A stretch of DNA of 64,000 nucleotides from NCBI RefSeq assembly GCF_001984175.1, contig NZ_MTQP01000056.1, positions 1-64,000 on the forward strand, written 5' to 3'. Positions 1 through 16,242 of the stretch are shown here, piece by piece; positions within the stretch are counted from its first letter, which is position 1; the number at the start of each line of letters is the position of its first letter. The translations under genes were made by a program, and so were the position numbers. The notes beneath the pieces are model-generated. The model saw only the letters and a list, made by a program, of their open reading frames with translations. It searched no databases and was not told the DNA's origin. The stretch is from Saccharothrix sp. ALI-22-I. GTDB taxonomy: Bacteria > Actinomycetota > Actinomycetes > Mycobacteriales > Pseudonocardiaceae.

Positions 1-120
1 GAACAACACTGACAATAATGTCAGTTGTCCAGTAACAATCTCAAAGGAAAACCTCTTGACGAGGTTCATACAATTTACTGGCTATTCGGCACGCTGTTGA
101 GTTCTCAAAGAACACGCGCT
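1..120 (-). promoter_or_regulatory. 16S rRNA operon leader (antitermination region)
   Basis: Read leftwards, this is the untranslated leader of an rRNA operon whose 16S gene lies just beyond position 1. It carries the actinobacterial boxA-like sequence TTTGAGAACTCAACAG (complement of 94-109). Hairpins follow at 50-66 (AACCTC/GAGGTT) and around 3-28, built on TGACA/TGTCA, which would be the processing-stalk region. boxA-like leaders recruit Nus factors to stop premature termination of rRNA. Assignment is by motif; the 16S gene itself is not visible. Confidence 0.75.
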
Positions 121-182
121 CATCATCACCCACCGCTGACGCGGCCAGATCCGAGGCTTGTGTTTCATAAAGCTTGTGTTTG

Positions 183-212
183 AAACTAGACGCCCTGGTC
201 GCTACGGCTCAA
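183..212 (-). promoter_or_regulatory. Proximal rrn promoter
   Basis: On the minus strand a -35 box TTGAGC (207-212) and a -10 box TAGTTT (183-188) are separated by 18 bp. They point to the rRNA leader about 70 bp further on. The match to the principal sigma factor consensus is moderate. rRNA operons of actinobacteria commonly have several tandem promoters. Confidence 0.5.
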
Positions 213-335
213 ACGAGCCTCGACTGGGTCTTCCGTTCCGAGGTCACCCACTCTACCACGCTAGGTGTGAGCTTGGTTCGTGACCTACCAGCACTCCGTT
301 CCGGCTTCCCGGCCCGTTCCGCGCTGACATGGAGA

Positions 336-364
336 AAGTTACACGCACCCGAACCGGAGGTCAA
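336..364 (-). promoter_or_regulatory. Distal rrn promoter
   Basis: On the minus strand TTGACC (359-364) and TAACTT (336-341) are separated by exactly 17 bp, a good principal sigma factor promoter directed towards the rRNA leader. It lies between the tyrS terminator and the proximal promoter. A lone TAGAGT at 250-255 could be a third -10 box but lacks a recognisable -35. Confidence 0.55.
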
Positions 365-490
365 ATCGGGGGCACAGCACCACACCACAGGCTGAAACCG
401 CAGGTCAGCAGCCCGTGCCGCAGTCGTCTCCACGCTATCCGACCCGATCCGACTACAACAGTGTGACCGCGATCACACTCAGAGATCACG

Positions 491-523
491 AAGGCCGTCG
501 GTCCTCGCGGGACCGACGGCCTT
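491..523 (-). terminator. tyrS terminator hairpin
   Basis: A perfect 13-bp inverted repeat (AAGGCCGTCGGTC, 491-503, pairing with 511-523) with a 7-nt loop lies 33 bp beyond the tyrS stop codon. It has no long T-run, as is usual in high-GC actinomycetes. It separates tyrS from the rrn promoters. Confidence 0.75.
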
Positions 524-556
524 CAACCCAGCTCTGCCGGAGGGTGTTCGCGCAGG

Positions 557-1831
557 TCAGACCTGTACCCGCACCCCTGCGGTGTTGCGCTTGCCGCGTC
601 GGACGACCAGCCAAGACCCGTGCAGCAGGTCCTCCTTGGCGGGCACCCACTCCTCGTCGGTGACCTTCGCGTTGTTCACGTACGCACCGCCCTCCTTCAC
701 CGTGCGCCGCGCCGCGCCCTTGCTGTCCGCCAGCCCGGAGCTGACCAGGAGCTCCACGATCGTGGGCGCGTCGGCCAGCCGAACCTCGCCGGTCGGCGCC
801 TCCGCCATCGCGGCCTCCAACGTCGACAGGTCCAGCTCGCGCAGTTCGCCCCGGCCGAACAGGGCCTGGCTCGCCGCGATGACCTGCCGGGTCTCGTGCT
901 CGCCGTGCACCAGGTCGGTGAACTCCTGGGCCAGCTTCTTCTGCGCGGCCCGCAGGTGCGGCGCCTCGGCGGTCTGCCGCTCCAGCTCGGCGATCTCCTC
1001 CTGGGACAGGAAGGTGAACAGCCTCAGGTAGCGCAGCACGTCGGCGTCGCCCACGTTCACGAAGTACTGGTACCAGGCGTACGGCGAGGTCATCTGCGGG
1101 TCGAGCCACACGTTGCCGCCGCCGGTGGACTTGCCGAACTTGCGGCCGTCGGCGTCGGTGACCAGCGGTGCGGTCAGCGCGTGCACGGACCTGCCGTCGA
1201 CCTTCCGGACCAGGTCGACGCCGCCGATGATGTTGCCCCACTGGTCGGAGCCGCCCACCTGGAGCCTGGTCCCGTACTTCCGGTTGAGCTGGAGGTAGTC
1301 GTGCGATTGCAGGAGCAGGTAGCTGAACTCGGTGTACGACATGCCCTCGCCGTCGAGGCGGCGCTTGACCGTCTCGCGGGACAGCATGACGTTGATCGAG
1401 AAGTGCTTGCCGACGTCCCGCAGGAACTCCAGCACCGAGACGTTGCCGGTCCAGTCGAGGTTGTTGGCCACGACCGCGCCGGTGGGGCTGTCGTCGAACT
1501 CGACGAACCGCTCCAGCTGGCCGCGGATGCGCCCGGCCCAGTCGGCGACGGTGTCCAGTGAGTTGAGCGCGCGCTCCGCGCTGTCACGGGGGTCGCCGAT
1601 CATGCCGGTCGCGCCGCCCGCGAGGACGATCGGCCGGTGCCCGGCACGCTGGAAGCGGCGCAGCATGAGCAGCGGGACGAGGTTGCCGGCGTGCAGGCTG
1701 GGCGCGGTGGGGTCGAACCCGCAATAGAGGGTGAGCGGGCCGGCGTCGAGATCCTTCCGCAGGGCGTCGAGATCGGTGGACTGCGCGATCAGGCCGCGCC
1801 AGGACAGCTCATCGAGGATGTGCTCGCTCAC
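557..1831 (-). CDS. tyrS: Tyrosyl-tRNA synthetase
   Basis: Cytoplasmic class I aminoacyl-tRNA synthetase that charges tRNA-Tyr with tyrosine. The 424-aa product has the family's usual length. The tyrosine/ATP pocket starts with [16 protein letters not shown], where SLHAGN is the HIGH-equivalent. The class I loop is KFGKST, a KMSKS equivalent, around residue 230. The C-terminal 70 residues form an S4 RNA-binding domain. It starts at GTG with a GGAGGAG sequence upstream. It is followed by a strong hairpin and then the promoters of an rRNA operon, a neighbourhood seen in other actinobacteria. No T-box is visible upstream. Confidence 0.97.
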   Translation of the reverse strand: MSEHILDELSWRGLIAQSTDLDALRKDLDAGPLTLYCGFDPTAPSLHAGNLVPLLMLRRFQRAGHRPIVLAGGATGMIGDPRDSAERALNSLDTVADWAGRIRGQLERFVEFDDSPTGAVVANNLDWTGNVSVLEFLRDVGKHFSINVMLSRETVKRRLDGEGMSYTEFSYLLLQSHDYLQLNRKYGTRLQVGGSDQWGNIIGGVDLVRKVDGRSVHALTAPLVTDADGRKFGKSTGGGNVWLDPQMTSPYAWYQYFVNVGDADVLRYLRLFTFLSQEEIAELERQTAEAPHLRAAQKKLAQEFTDLVHGEHETRQVIAASQALFGRGELRELDLSTLEAAMAEAPTGEVRLADAPTIVELLVSSGLADSKGAARRTVKEGGAYVNNAKVTDEEWVPAKEDLLHGSWLVVRRGKRNTAGVRVQV

Positions 1832-1925
1832 GGGAGGCCATTCTCCTCCACTTGGTCAAAGCAGTTTGAGTCGGTGTCGGTGCCGGGTAGCCGCCCAGAG
1901 GGCTCTAACGAGGAGGACCGCAGCG

Positions 1926-2414
1926 ATGACCTACCCGGATCGCGATCGACGTCCCGCTGACCCGCGTCACGTTCACCGCCGTCCCGCCGAGGTCGTGCCC
2001 CCGTCCGAGACGCCTTACCGGCAGGAGCTTTACCGGCAGGAGGAGCCGTACCAGCAGGAGGAGGTCGTCGAGCGCGGTGACGGCAGGGTGCGTGCGGTGC
2101 GCGTCGCGTGCGCGGTGATCGACGTGGTGTGCTGGTCGTTCGCCGTCATCCTGGCGATCCACATCTTCCTGGTGATCGGTGGCGCCAACCCGGCGAACGG
2201 GTTCGCGCAGTTCATCGAGTCGTGGTCGGCGGGTGTGTCGTTGGGCCTGCGCGACCTGTTCACGCCGCCGAACGCGGGCCTGCGGGCGTTGTTCAACGAC
2301 GGTCTGGCGGCGTTGCTGTGGCTGGTGATCGGGGCGGTGCTGACGAACATCATCAGCCGCGTCGCGTTGCCCACCGGTGAGCGGCGGGTCTGGTACCGGC
2401 GGACCGTGCGGTAA
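1926..2414 (+). CDS. Small integral membrane protein of unknown function
   Basis: A 162-aa protein, divergent from tyrS. The start is set by AGGAGG at 1911-1916, nine bases before ATG; the frame stays open further upstream but without coding character. The first 55 residues are charged and rich in Gln, Glu, Arg and Pro, with a short imperfect YRQE repeat. Two hydrophobic segments follow (about residues 60-85 and 120-145), with an amphipathic loop between them containing DLFTP. The layout resembles short YggT-like or DUF membrane proteins of actinobacteria, but no motif fixes a function. Confidence 0.75.
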   Translation: MTYPDRDRRPADPRHVHRRPAEVVPPSETPYRQELYRQEEPYQQEEVVERGDGRVRAVRVACAVIDVVCWSFAVILAIHIFLVIGGANPANGFAQFIESWSAGVSLGLRDLFTPPNAGLRALFNDGLAALLWLVIGAVLTNIISRVALPTGERRVWYRRTVR

Positions 2415-2480
2415 GCGGGCACTACCGACCGTCACCACGGCGTTCACTCTGGCGCACTCCGGTATGCCCCGGCTGGTCAA

Positions 2481-3038
2481 TTGTCCTCGCCGCGTTCCCC
2501 GGCCAAGTTTGCTTTCGTGGCCAGCGACTTGCAGCGGAAGAAGACCTCCATCGTGTTCAACGCGATGGACGTGAACGGCGACGGGTTCCTCGAGCGGGCC
2601 GATTTCGAGGCGCTGACGGACCGGTGGGTGCACATCCGGGGCGCGGACGAGCAGGAACGGCTGCGGGAGATCATGATGGGCTGGTGGGACGCGCTGCGTG
2701 CGGCGTCCGACCAGAACCGCGACGACAAGGCCACGCTGGACGAGGTGCTGAGCGTGGTGAGCAACCTCGGCACCATGCTCGACCTCGTGGTGGCCACGGC
2801 CGAGTCGATGTTCGAGGCGGTGGACGAGGACGGCGACGGCGAGGTGTCCGCGCCCGAGTACGCCCGCATGATCCACGCCTGGACCGGCGACGACGCCCCG
2901 ACCGACGCCGTCTTCGCCCGCCTGGACCTGGACGGTGACGGCTCGATCTCGAAGTCGGAGTTCGTCCAGCACTGGGTCGAGTTCTGGGCCGGCGACGACG
3001 CCGACGCCCCCGGCACCCACGTCTTCGGCGAACTCTGA
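2481..3038 (+). CDS. EF-hand calcium-binding protein (calerythrin-like)
   Basis: Soluble helical protein of about 185 aa with four EF-hand positions. Canonical loops are DVNGDGFLERAD (about residue 30), DEDGDGEVSAPE (about 116) and DLDGDGSISKSE (about 150). A second loop, DQNRDDKATLDE, is degenerate, with Asp where Gly is expected, and may not bind Ca2+. This arrangement is typical of actinobacterial calerythrin-type calcium sensors or buffers. The longest frame begins at TTG 2481. GTG 2517 would give a start closer to the family norm, and neither has a good ribosome-binding site. It converges on the DNA glycosylase gene, with a repeat array filling the gap. Confidence 0.88.
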   Translation: MSSPRSPAKFAFVASDLQRKKTSIVFNAMDVNGDGFLERADFEALTDRWVHIRGADEQERLREIMMGWWDALRAASDQNRDDKATLDEVLSVVSNLGTMLDLVVATAESMFEAVDEDGDGEVSAPEYARMIHAWTGDDAPTDAVFARLDLDGDGSISKSEFVQHWVEFWAGDDADAPGTHVFGEL

Positions 3039-3044
3039 CCCCAC

Positions 3045-3218
3045 CGCGTGTCCAACCTCCAGAACGCGCGTGTCCTACGTCTGGAACGCGCGTGTCCAAC
3101 GCTCAGAACACCCGAGTTGAACGCTCAGAACGCCACGAGTCGCCGGTTCGTCGAACCTGAGCGTAGAACTCACCCGTTCCGAGCGTTGGACACGCGCGTT
3201 CTGGGTGTTGGACACGCG
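3045..3218. repeat. 22-bp repeat array A (two inward-facing blocks)
   Basis: Four head-to-tail units of exactly 22 bp occupy 3045-3132. A 20-bp centre follows, then three units in the opposite orientation (about 3153-3218). Most units open with CGCGTGTCCAAC and end with CAGAACG or CAGAACA; the fourth opens with CCCGAGTTGAAC. The two halves are complementary and could form one long hairpin. The array fills the whole gap between two convergent genes, 6 bp from each stop codon. The same unit recurs at 27771 and 40606. Confidence 0.95.
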
Positions 3219-3223
3219 GGGGG

Positions 3224-9050
<5,827 letters not shown>

Positions 9051-9054
<4 letters not shown>

Positions 9055-9922
9055 GCCTCGTCCCCCAACACCATTGTTCCGACACCTTCCGAGGTGAAGA
9101 CCTCCAGCAAGACCGAGTGCGCGAGCCGGCCGTCGATCACGTGCGCCTCGGGGACGCCGCCGCGCACCGCGCGCAGGCAGGCCTCCATCTTCGGCACCAT
9201 GCCGCTGTCCAGGTCCGGCAGCATCTTCTCCAGCTGCTCGGCGCGCACCTGGTGCAGCAGCGAGCTCTTGTCCGGCCAGTCCGAGTACAGACCCTCGACG
9301 TCGGTGAGCACGACCAGCTTCTCGGCCTTCAGCGCCACCGCCACCGCGCCTGCCGCCGTGTCGGCGTTGACGTTGTGCACCACACCGTCGATGTCCGGGG
9401 CGACGCTGGACACGACCGGGATGCGGCCCGCACGCACGATGTCCAGCACCGCGTCCGGGTTGACCTCCGCGATGTCGCCGACCAGGCCGATGTCCACCGG
9501 CTCACCGTCCACGATGGCCGGCCGGCGGGCGGCGGTCAGCAGGTGGGCGTCCTCACCGGACAGGCCCACCGCGAACGGCCCGTGCTCGTTGATCAGGCCG
9601 ACGAGCTCCCGCTGGACCTGGCCGACCAGCACCATGCGGACGACGTCCATCGCCTCCGGCGTGGTGACGCGCAGGCCGCCGCGGAACTCGGTCTCGATGC
9701 CGAGCCGCTTGAGCATCGCCGCGATCTGCGGTCCGCCGCCGTGCACCACGACCGGGTGCAGGCCCGCGAGCTTGAGGAACACCATGTCCTGCGCGAACGC
9801 GCGCTTCAGCTCGTCGTCCACCATGGCGTTGCCGCCGTACTTGACGACCACGATCGCGCCCCGGAAGCGCTGCAACCAGGGCAGCGCCTCGATCAGGATG
9901 CCCGCTTTGGCCTGCGGTGTCG

Positions 9923-9926
<4 letters not shown>
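9051..9926 (-). CDS. argB: Acetylglutamate kinase
   Basis: Phosphorylates N-acetylglutamate, usually the feedback-controlled step. The 291-aa amino-acid-kinase fold contains VVKYGGNAM (phosphate binding), VVHGGGPQI (acetylglutamate binding) and [12 protein letters not shown]. Start ATG 9926 overlaps the argJ stop codon as ATGA. The longer open frame running upstream over argJ has no homology and is not used. The stop overlaps the argD start. Confidence 0.97.
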
Positions 9927-12702
<2,776 letters not shown>

Positions 12703-12745
12703 GCAGGCCCCCTCAAAACGGTAGCCACCTGCCGGAGTGGTTCGG

Positions 12746-12761
12746 CACTCTCACAAGAGTG
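12746..12761 (+). terminator. Hairpin downstream of the His-rich gene
   Basis: CACTCT and AGAGTG pair around a 4-nt CACA loop, 43 bp beyond the stop codon. The hairpin is short and lacks a T-run, so it could instead be a 5' element of the HAD gene that starts at 12804. Confidence 0.35.
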
Positions 12762-12803
12762 AGCCGAGGAACTACTCACCGTGACAACGAGGAGTGTGGG
12801 CGG

Positions 12804-13436
12804 ATGTCCGACCGGCTGCGGGCCGTGATCTTCGACTGGCGGGGGACGTTGGTGCTCACACCCACGTTCCGGGGCTGGGTGGGCGAGGCGTTGCGGCGGA
12901 TCGGGCGGGACGTCGGCCAGGCCGCCGAGGTGGTGAGTGGGCTGGACCTGGCACGGATGGACGTGCCCGGCGTGGACGCGGACGCCGTCCTGCACCGGGA
13001 GACGTACTACGAGGTGTTCCGGGCGGCCGGGCTGGACCGGGAGCTGGCCGATTCGCTGTACGCGGTGGAGGCCGACCCGGCGTTCAACCCGTTCGCGGTG
13101 GACGTCGAGCCGACGTTGCACGCGCTGCACGACAGCGGCGTGCGGATCGGGGTGCTCAGCGACATCCACTTCGACATCCGGCCGGCGTTCGGCGACCTGC
13201 CCGTCGATTCGTTCGTGTTGTCCTTCGAACACGGTGTGGTGAAGCCCGATCCGGCGATCTTCCGCCTCGCGCTGCGCGAACTCGACACCACACCGGACGA
13301 GACGCTGATGGTCGGCGACCGCGCCACCCACGACGGGGCCGGCGTCGCGGTCGGCATGCCGACGTTGCTCGTGCCGCCGCTGCGGGACGTGCACGACGCG
13401 CGCCTGCACCTCGTCACGAAGCTCGTGGGCGCCTAG
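12804..13436 (+). CDS. HAD-superfamily protein with atypical motif I
   Basis: A 210-aa haloacid-dehalogenase fold. ATG 12804 is preceded by GAGGAG. Motif I reads FDWRGTLV, so the second Asp of DxDxT, the usual acid/base residue, is Arg. Motif II is VLSDIH, motif III is KPDPAIF and motif IV is MVGDRATHDG. The nucleophilic Asp remains. With Arg at the +2 position, ordinary phosphatase activity is doubtful, and a phosphonatase/dehalogenase-like or non-catalytic role is possible. It converges on sthA, with stop codons 18 bp apart. Confidence 0.85.
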   Translation: MSDRLRAVIFDWRGTLVLTPTFRGWVGEALRRIGRDVGQAAEVVSGLDLARMDVPGVDADAVLHRETYYEVFRAAGLDRELADSLYAVEADPAFNPFAVDVEPTLHALHDSGVRIGVLSDIHFDIRPAFGDLPVDSFVLSFEHGVVKPDPAIFRLALRELDTTPDETLMVGDRATHDGAGVAVGMPTLLVPPLRDVHDARLHLVTKLVGA

Positions 13437-13458
13437 GCCGTTCCTGAGCCGTGCCTAG
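13431..13458. terminator. Shared bidirectional hairpin over two stop codons
   Basis: GCCTAGGC occurs twice (13431-13438 and 13451-13458), each copy a perfect 8-bp palindrome, together forming a stem with a 12-nt loop. The TAG stop of the HAD gene and the TAG stop of sthA, on opposite strands, each lie inside one arm. It could terminate both convergent transcripts. Confidence 0.45.
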
Positions 13459-14867
13459 GCCCCGAAGCGCTCCAGGGCGCGGATCTTGTTCGTGGCGTCC
13501 AGCGCCGCCACCTTGTACGCCTCGGACAGGGTCGGGTAGTTGAACACGGTGTCGACCAGGTAGTCGATCGTGCCGCCGCACGCCATGACCGCCTGCCCGA
13601 TGTGGACCAGATCGGTCGCACCCGTGCCGAACAGGTGCACGCCGAGCAGCTTGCGGTCCACAGTGGACACGAGCAGCTTGAGCATGCCGTAGGCGTCGCC
13701 GACGATCGAGCCGCGCGCCAGCTCCCGGTACCGCGCCAGACCCACCTCGTACGGCACGGCGGACGACGTCAGCTCGGCTTCCGTGGCGCCGCAGTAGGAG
13801 ATCTCCGGGATGGTGTAGATCCCGATCGGCTGAAGCGCGGACAGCTCGCGCGCCTGTTCGCCGAACGCGTGGTAGGCGGCGAGCCGGCCCTGGTCCATCG
13901 ACGTGGCGGCCAGCGCCGGGAAGCCGATCACGTCACCGACGGCGTAGATGTGCTCGACGGGCGTGCGGTAGCGCTCGTCCACCGCCAGCCGGCCGCGGTG
14001 GTCGGCCTCCAGGCCCGCGTTGTGCAGGTCCAGCGCCTCGGTGTTGCCCTGCCGCCCGGCCGAGTACATCACCGCGGCGGCCGGGATGCGCTTGCCGCTG
14101 GCCAGCGTGGTCACCGTGCCGGTCTCGGACACGTCGACGTTGACGACCTTCTCGCCGAACCGGAACGTCACCGCGAGGTCGCGCAGGTGGAACTTCAGCG
14201 ATTCCACGATCTCCGGGTCGCAGAAGTCCAGCATCCGGTCGCGCTGCTCGACCACCGTCACGCGGCTGCCCAGCGCGGCGAACATCGACGCGTACTCGAT
14301 GCCGATCACGCCCGCGCCCACCACGACCAGCGACGACGGGATCGACTCCAGCGCCAGCACCTCGTCGGAGTCGAGCACCCGCTCCTCGTCGAAGTCCACC
14401 TGGTCCGGTCGCGCGGGACGGGTGCCGGTGGCGATCACGATGTGCTCGCCGGTGATCTCGTGGTGGTCGCCGCGGTTGGCGCCCTGCACGGCGATCGTGT
14501 GCGGGTCGACGAAACTGGCGGTGCCGCTGAGCAGGTCCACCTGGTTGCGGTGCAGCTGCGCGCGCACCACCTGGACCTCGCGGCCGATCACGTGCTGCGT
14601 GCGGGCGAGCAGGTCGGAGATGGTGATGTCGTGCTTGACCCGGTAGCTCGCGCCGTAGACCTCGCGCTGAGCCATACCGGTCAGGTACATCACCGCCTCG
14701 CGCAGCGTCTTCGACGGGATGGTGCCGGTGTTCACGCACACCCCGCCCACCATGTCCGGCCGGTCCACGATGGCGACCCGCTTGCCCAGCTTGGCGCCGG
14801 CGATGGCGGCCTTCTGCCCACCGGGGCCCGACCCGATCACGACCAGGTCGTAGTCGTACTCGCTCAT
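13455..14867 (-). CDS. sthA: Soluble pyridine nucleotide transhydrogenase
   Basis: FAD-dependent enzyme of 470 aa that exchanges reducing equivalents between NADPH and NAD+. The FAD-binding [10 protein letters not shown] is at the N-terminus. The segment [14 protein letters not shown] carries only one Cys, where disulfide reductases have CxxxxC, which is diagnostic of SthA. The NAD(P) site is [19 protein letters not shown], and the second FAD motif is [14 protein letters not shown] use ATG 14867 (MSEYDYD); an 18-residue upstream extension has no family counterpart. Confidence 0.93.
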   Translation of the reverse strand: MSEYDYDLVVIGSGPGGQKAAIAGAKLGKRVAIVDRPDMVGGVCVNTGTIPSKTLREAVMYLTGMAQREVYGASYRVKHDITISDLLARTQHVIGREVQVVRAQLHRNQVDLLSGTASFVDPHTIAVQGANRGDHHEITGEHIVIATGTRPARPDQVDFDEERVLDSDEVLALESIPSSLVVVGAGVIGIEYASMFAALGSRVTVVEQRDRMLDFCDPEIVESLKFHLRDLAVTFRFGEKVVNVDVSETGTVTTLASGKRIPAAAVMYSAGRQGNTEALDLHNAGLEADHRGRLAVDERYRTPVEHIYAVGDVIGFPALAATSMDQGRLAAYHAFGEQARELSALQPIGIYTIPEISYCGATEAELTSSAVPYEVGLARYRELARGSIVGDAYGMLKLLVSTVDRKLLGVHLFGTGATDLVHIGQAVMACGGTIDYLVDTVFNYPTLSEAYKVAALDATNKIRALERFGA

Positions 14868-14974
14868 GCCGGAAGCGTTGCACACCGGAGCGCTCCGCGG
14901 TGTCGCGGTGAACGGACTCGTCACGGCGATTCGCCACGGACCCGGCCGCAGTAGCCGATCCGGTGACTCAGGGG

Positions 14975-15250
14975 TCAGGGGCGGTCGCTGGCGGAGTTCA
15001 CGAAGATCACGATCGGGACGGACACGCCGAGCACGAGGCAGACCGCGGCGAACGCGTGCGCCACCCGTTCACGGGCGTCCTCTTCGCCGGTCGCCCACAG
15101 GATGAGCGCCCCGGCGATCATCAGGGCGACGACGGGACCGATGCACAGCACGCCCCGGCGGTAGCTGCACCACCAGGTACAACGCCCGGGTTGGTTGTGG
15201 TTGCACAGCGGCTCGCCCCGTGCGTCGTGGGGCAGTTGAACCGCGCTCAC
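14975..15250 (-). CDS. Small Cys-rich membrane protein
   Basis: About 91 aa if GTG 15250 is the start; the frame extends further upstream without coding character. Residues 1-35 hold closely spaced Cys and His (CNHNQ, CTWWC, VLC). Two transmembrane helices follow (about residues 35-55 and 65-85). The Cys/His cluster before a membrane segment suggests zinc or iron binding or redox structure. I do not recognise the family. Confidence 0.6.
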   Translation of the reverse strand: MSAVQLPHDARGEPLCNHNQPGRCTWWCSYRRGVLCIGPVVALMIAGALILWATGEEDARERVAHAFAAVCLVLGVSVPIVIFVNSASDRP

Positions 15251-15438
15251 ATCGACGCCCCGCAGAACTGACAGGTGTTGCGCCCCGGCACGGCTGATTT
15301 CACGTGCCGCCCGTCCGGGGAGAATGGGCACTCAGGGGCCTCGCCCGAGAGACCGCGTCCGGGCACTTCGTTCATGCGATCGAGTGTCGCACAGCTGTCC
15401 CGCCGGCTCGGGTTCCCGTTCGAGTGATCACGAACAGG

Positions 15439-15936
15439 TCAGGCGCGCGCCGCCCGGCCCGAGTAGGTCAGCGGGAAGACGAGGTCCTCGCAGGACTCCG
15501 GCACGTCGTGCGCGATCTGCACGACCATCTCCACCTCGACCGACCCGGCCGGCGGGATGGTGACCGGCTCCGGCATCGGCAGCACGGTCAGCACGCCGGA
15601 CGGGCAGTCCGGCACCCGGTTCTGCGTCTCGTCCAACGGCTGCCCAGGCACGGCCTGGAGCGTCAACACCACGATGTCCACGCTGTTCGGGTTCGACAAC
15701 CGCACCAGGCGCGAACCCTCGCTGCCCGGCGTCAACTCCACCGCCGCACCGGAGATGTCGTTGATCTCGAACGGCTTCAGGTCCGACACCCCGGCCTCAC
15801 CGCCGCTGACCGCGTACGCCATCGCGGGCAGTTCGGGTTCGGGCCAGGTCAGGTGCATGGCAGCCACCACGGCGGCACCCACTCCGAGAATGGTCATGGC
15901 TACGGCGACTTCCATCCGCGGGCCCAAGCTGCGCAT
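15439..15936 (-). CDS. Membrane-anchored extracytoplasmic protein of unknown function
   Basis: A 165-aa protein with one N-terminal transmembrane segment (about residues 9-28) and a beta-rich external domain of about 130 aa with two Cys (VPDCPSG and ESCEDL), likely disulfide-bonded. Phrases such as VRLSNPNSVDIVVLTL and PPAGSVEVEMVVQI resemble small Ig-like or DUF beta-sandwich domains common in actinobacterial exported proteins. No catalytic motif is visible. Confidence 0.7.
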   Translation of the reverse strand: MRSLGPRMEVAVAMTILGVGAAVVAAMHLTWPEPELPAMAYAVSGGEAGVSDLKPFEINDISGAAVELTPGSEGSRLVRLSNPNSVDIVVLTLQAVPGQPLDETQNRVPDCPSGVLTVLPMPEPVTIPPAGSVEVEMVVQIAHDVPESCEDLVFPLTYSGRAARA

Positions 15937-16205
15937 GAGGCAACCTCACTCGATTGCGACTCCAGGCGGTGGGTTCGCCTCTAGCTCCCCGTCGGACCGG
16001 CGACCAGACTCGCCCGGCGGTTCATCGCTTCGCCCCTCGGCCCAGCGGGCCGCGAAGCCAATCTTGGAGAACGTTCACCCTGCGCGCAAGGACCAAGCCG
16101 ACCCGGATAAACGGGTCTTTGTACCTCTTGACACGTCACGCGGCGCATTCTGATCAGCACGTTCACACTATCTCGGCCACCGATGGATTCACTCGGGCGG
16201 CCCAG
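15937..16205. other. Intergenic region without a recognised gene
   Basis: This stretch lies between the exported protein and the pheT terminator. I see no coding frame with good codon bias, no tRNA and no repeat. A TTGACA at about 16129 on the plus strand has no matching -10 box. The promoter of the minus-strand gene ending at 15439 should lie here but was not identified with confidence. Confidence 0.5.
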
Positions 16206-16235
16206 TCCTGGACCCGCACCAGTGCGGGTCCAGGA
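16206..16235 (-). terminator. pheT terminator
   Basis: A perfect 30-bp palindrome (arms of 14, TCCTGGACCCGCAC and its complement, CA centre) begins 8 bp beyond the pheT stop. It is the only strong hairpin downstream of the pheST operon. Confidence 0.75.
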
Positions 16236-16242
16236 CACTGCG

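Noticed and set aside
3045..3218. 22-bp arrays as CRISPR
   Set aside because: Units are contiguous with no unique spacers, they invert at the centre, and there are no cas genes in the window.
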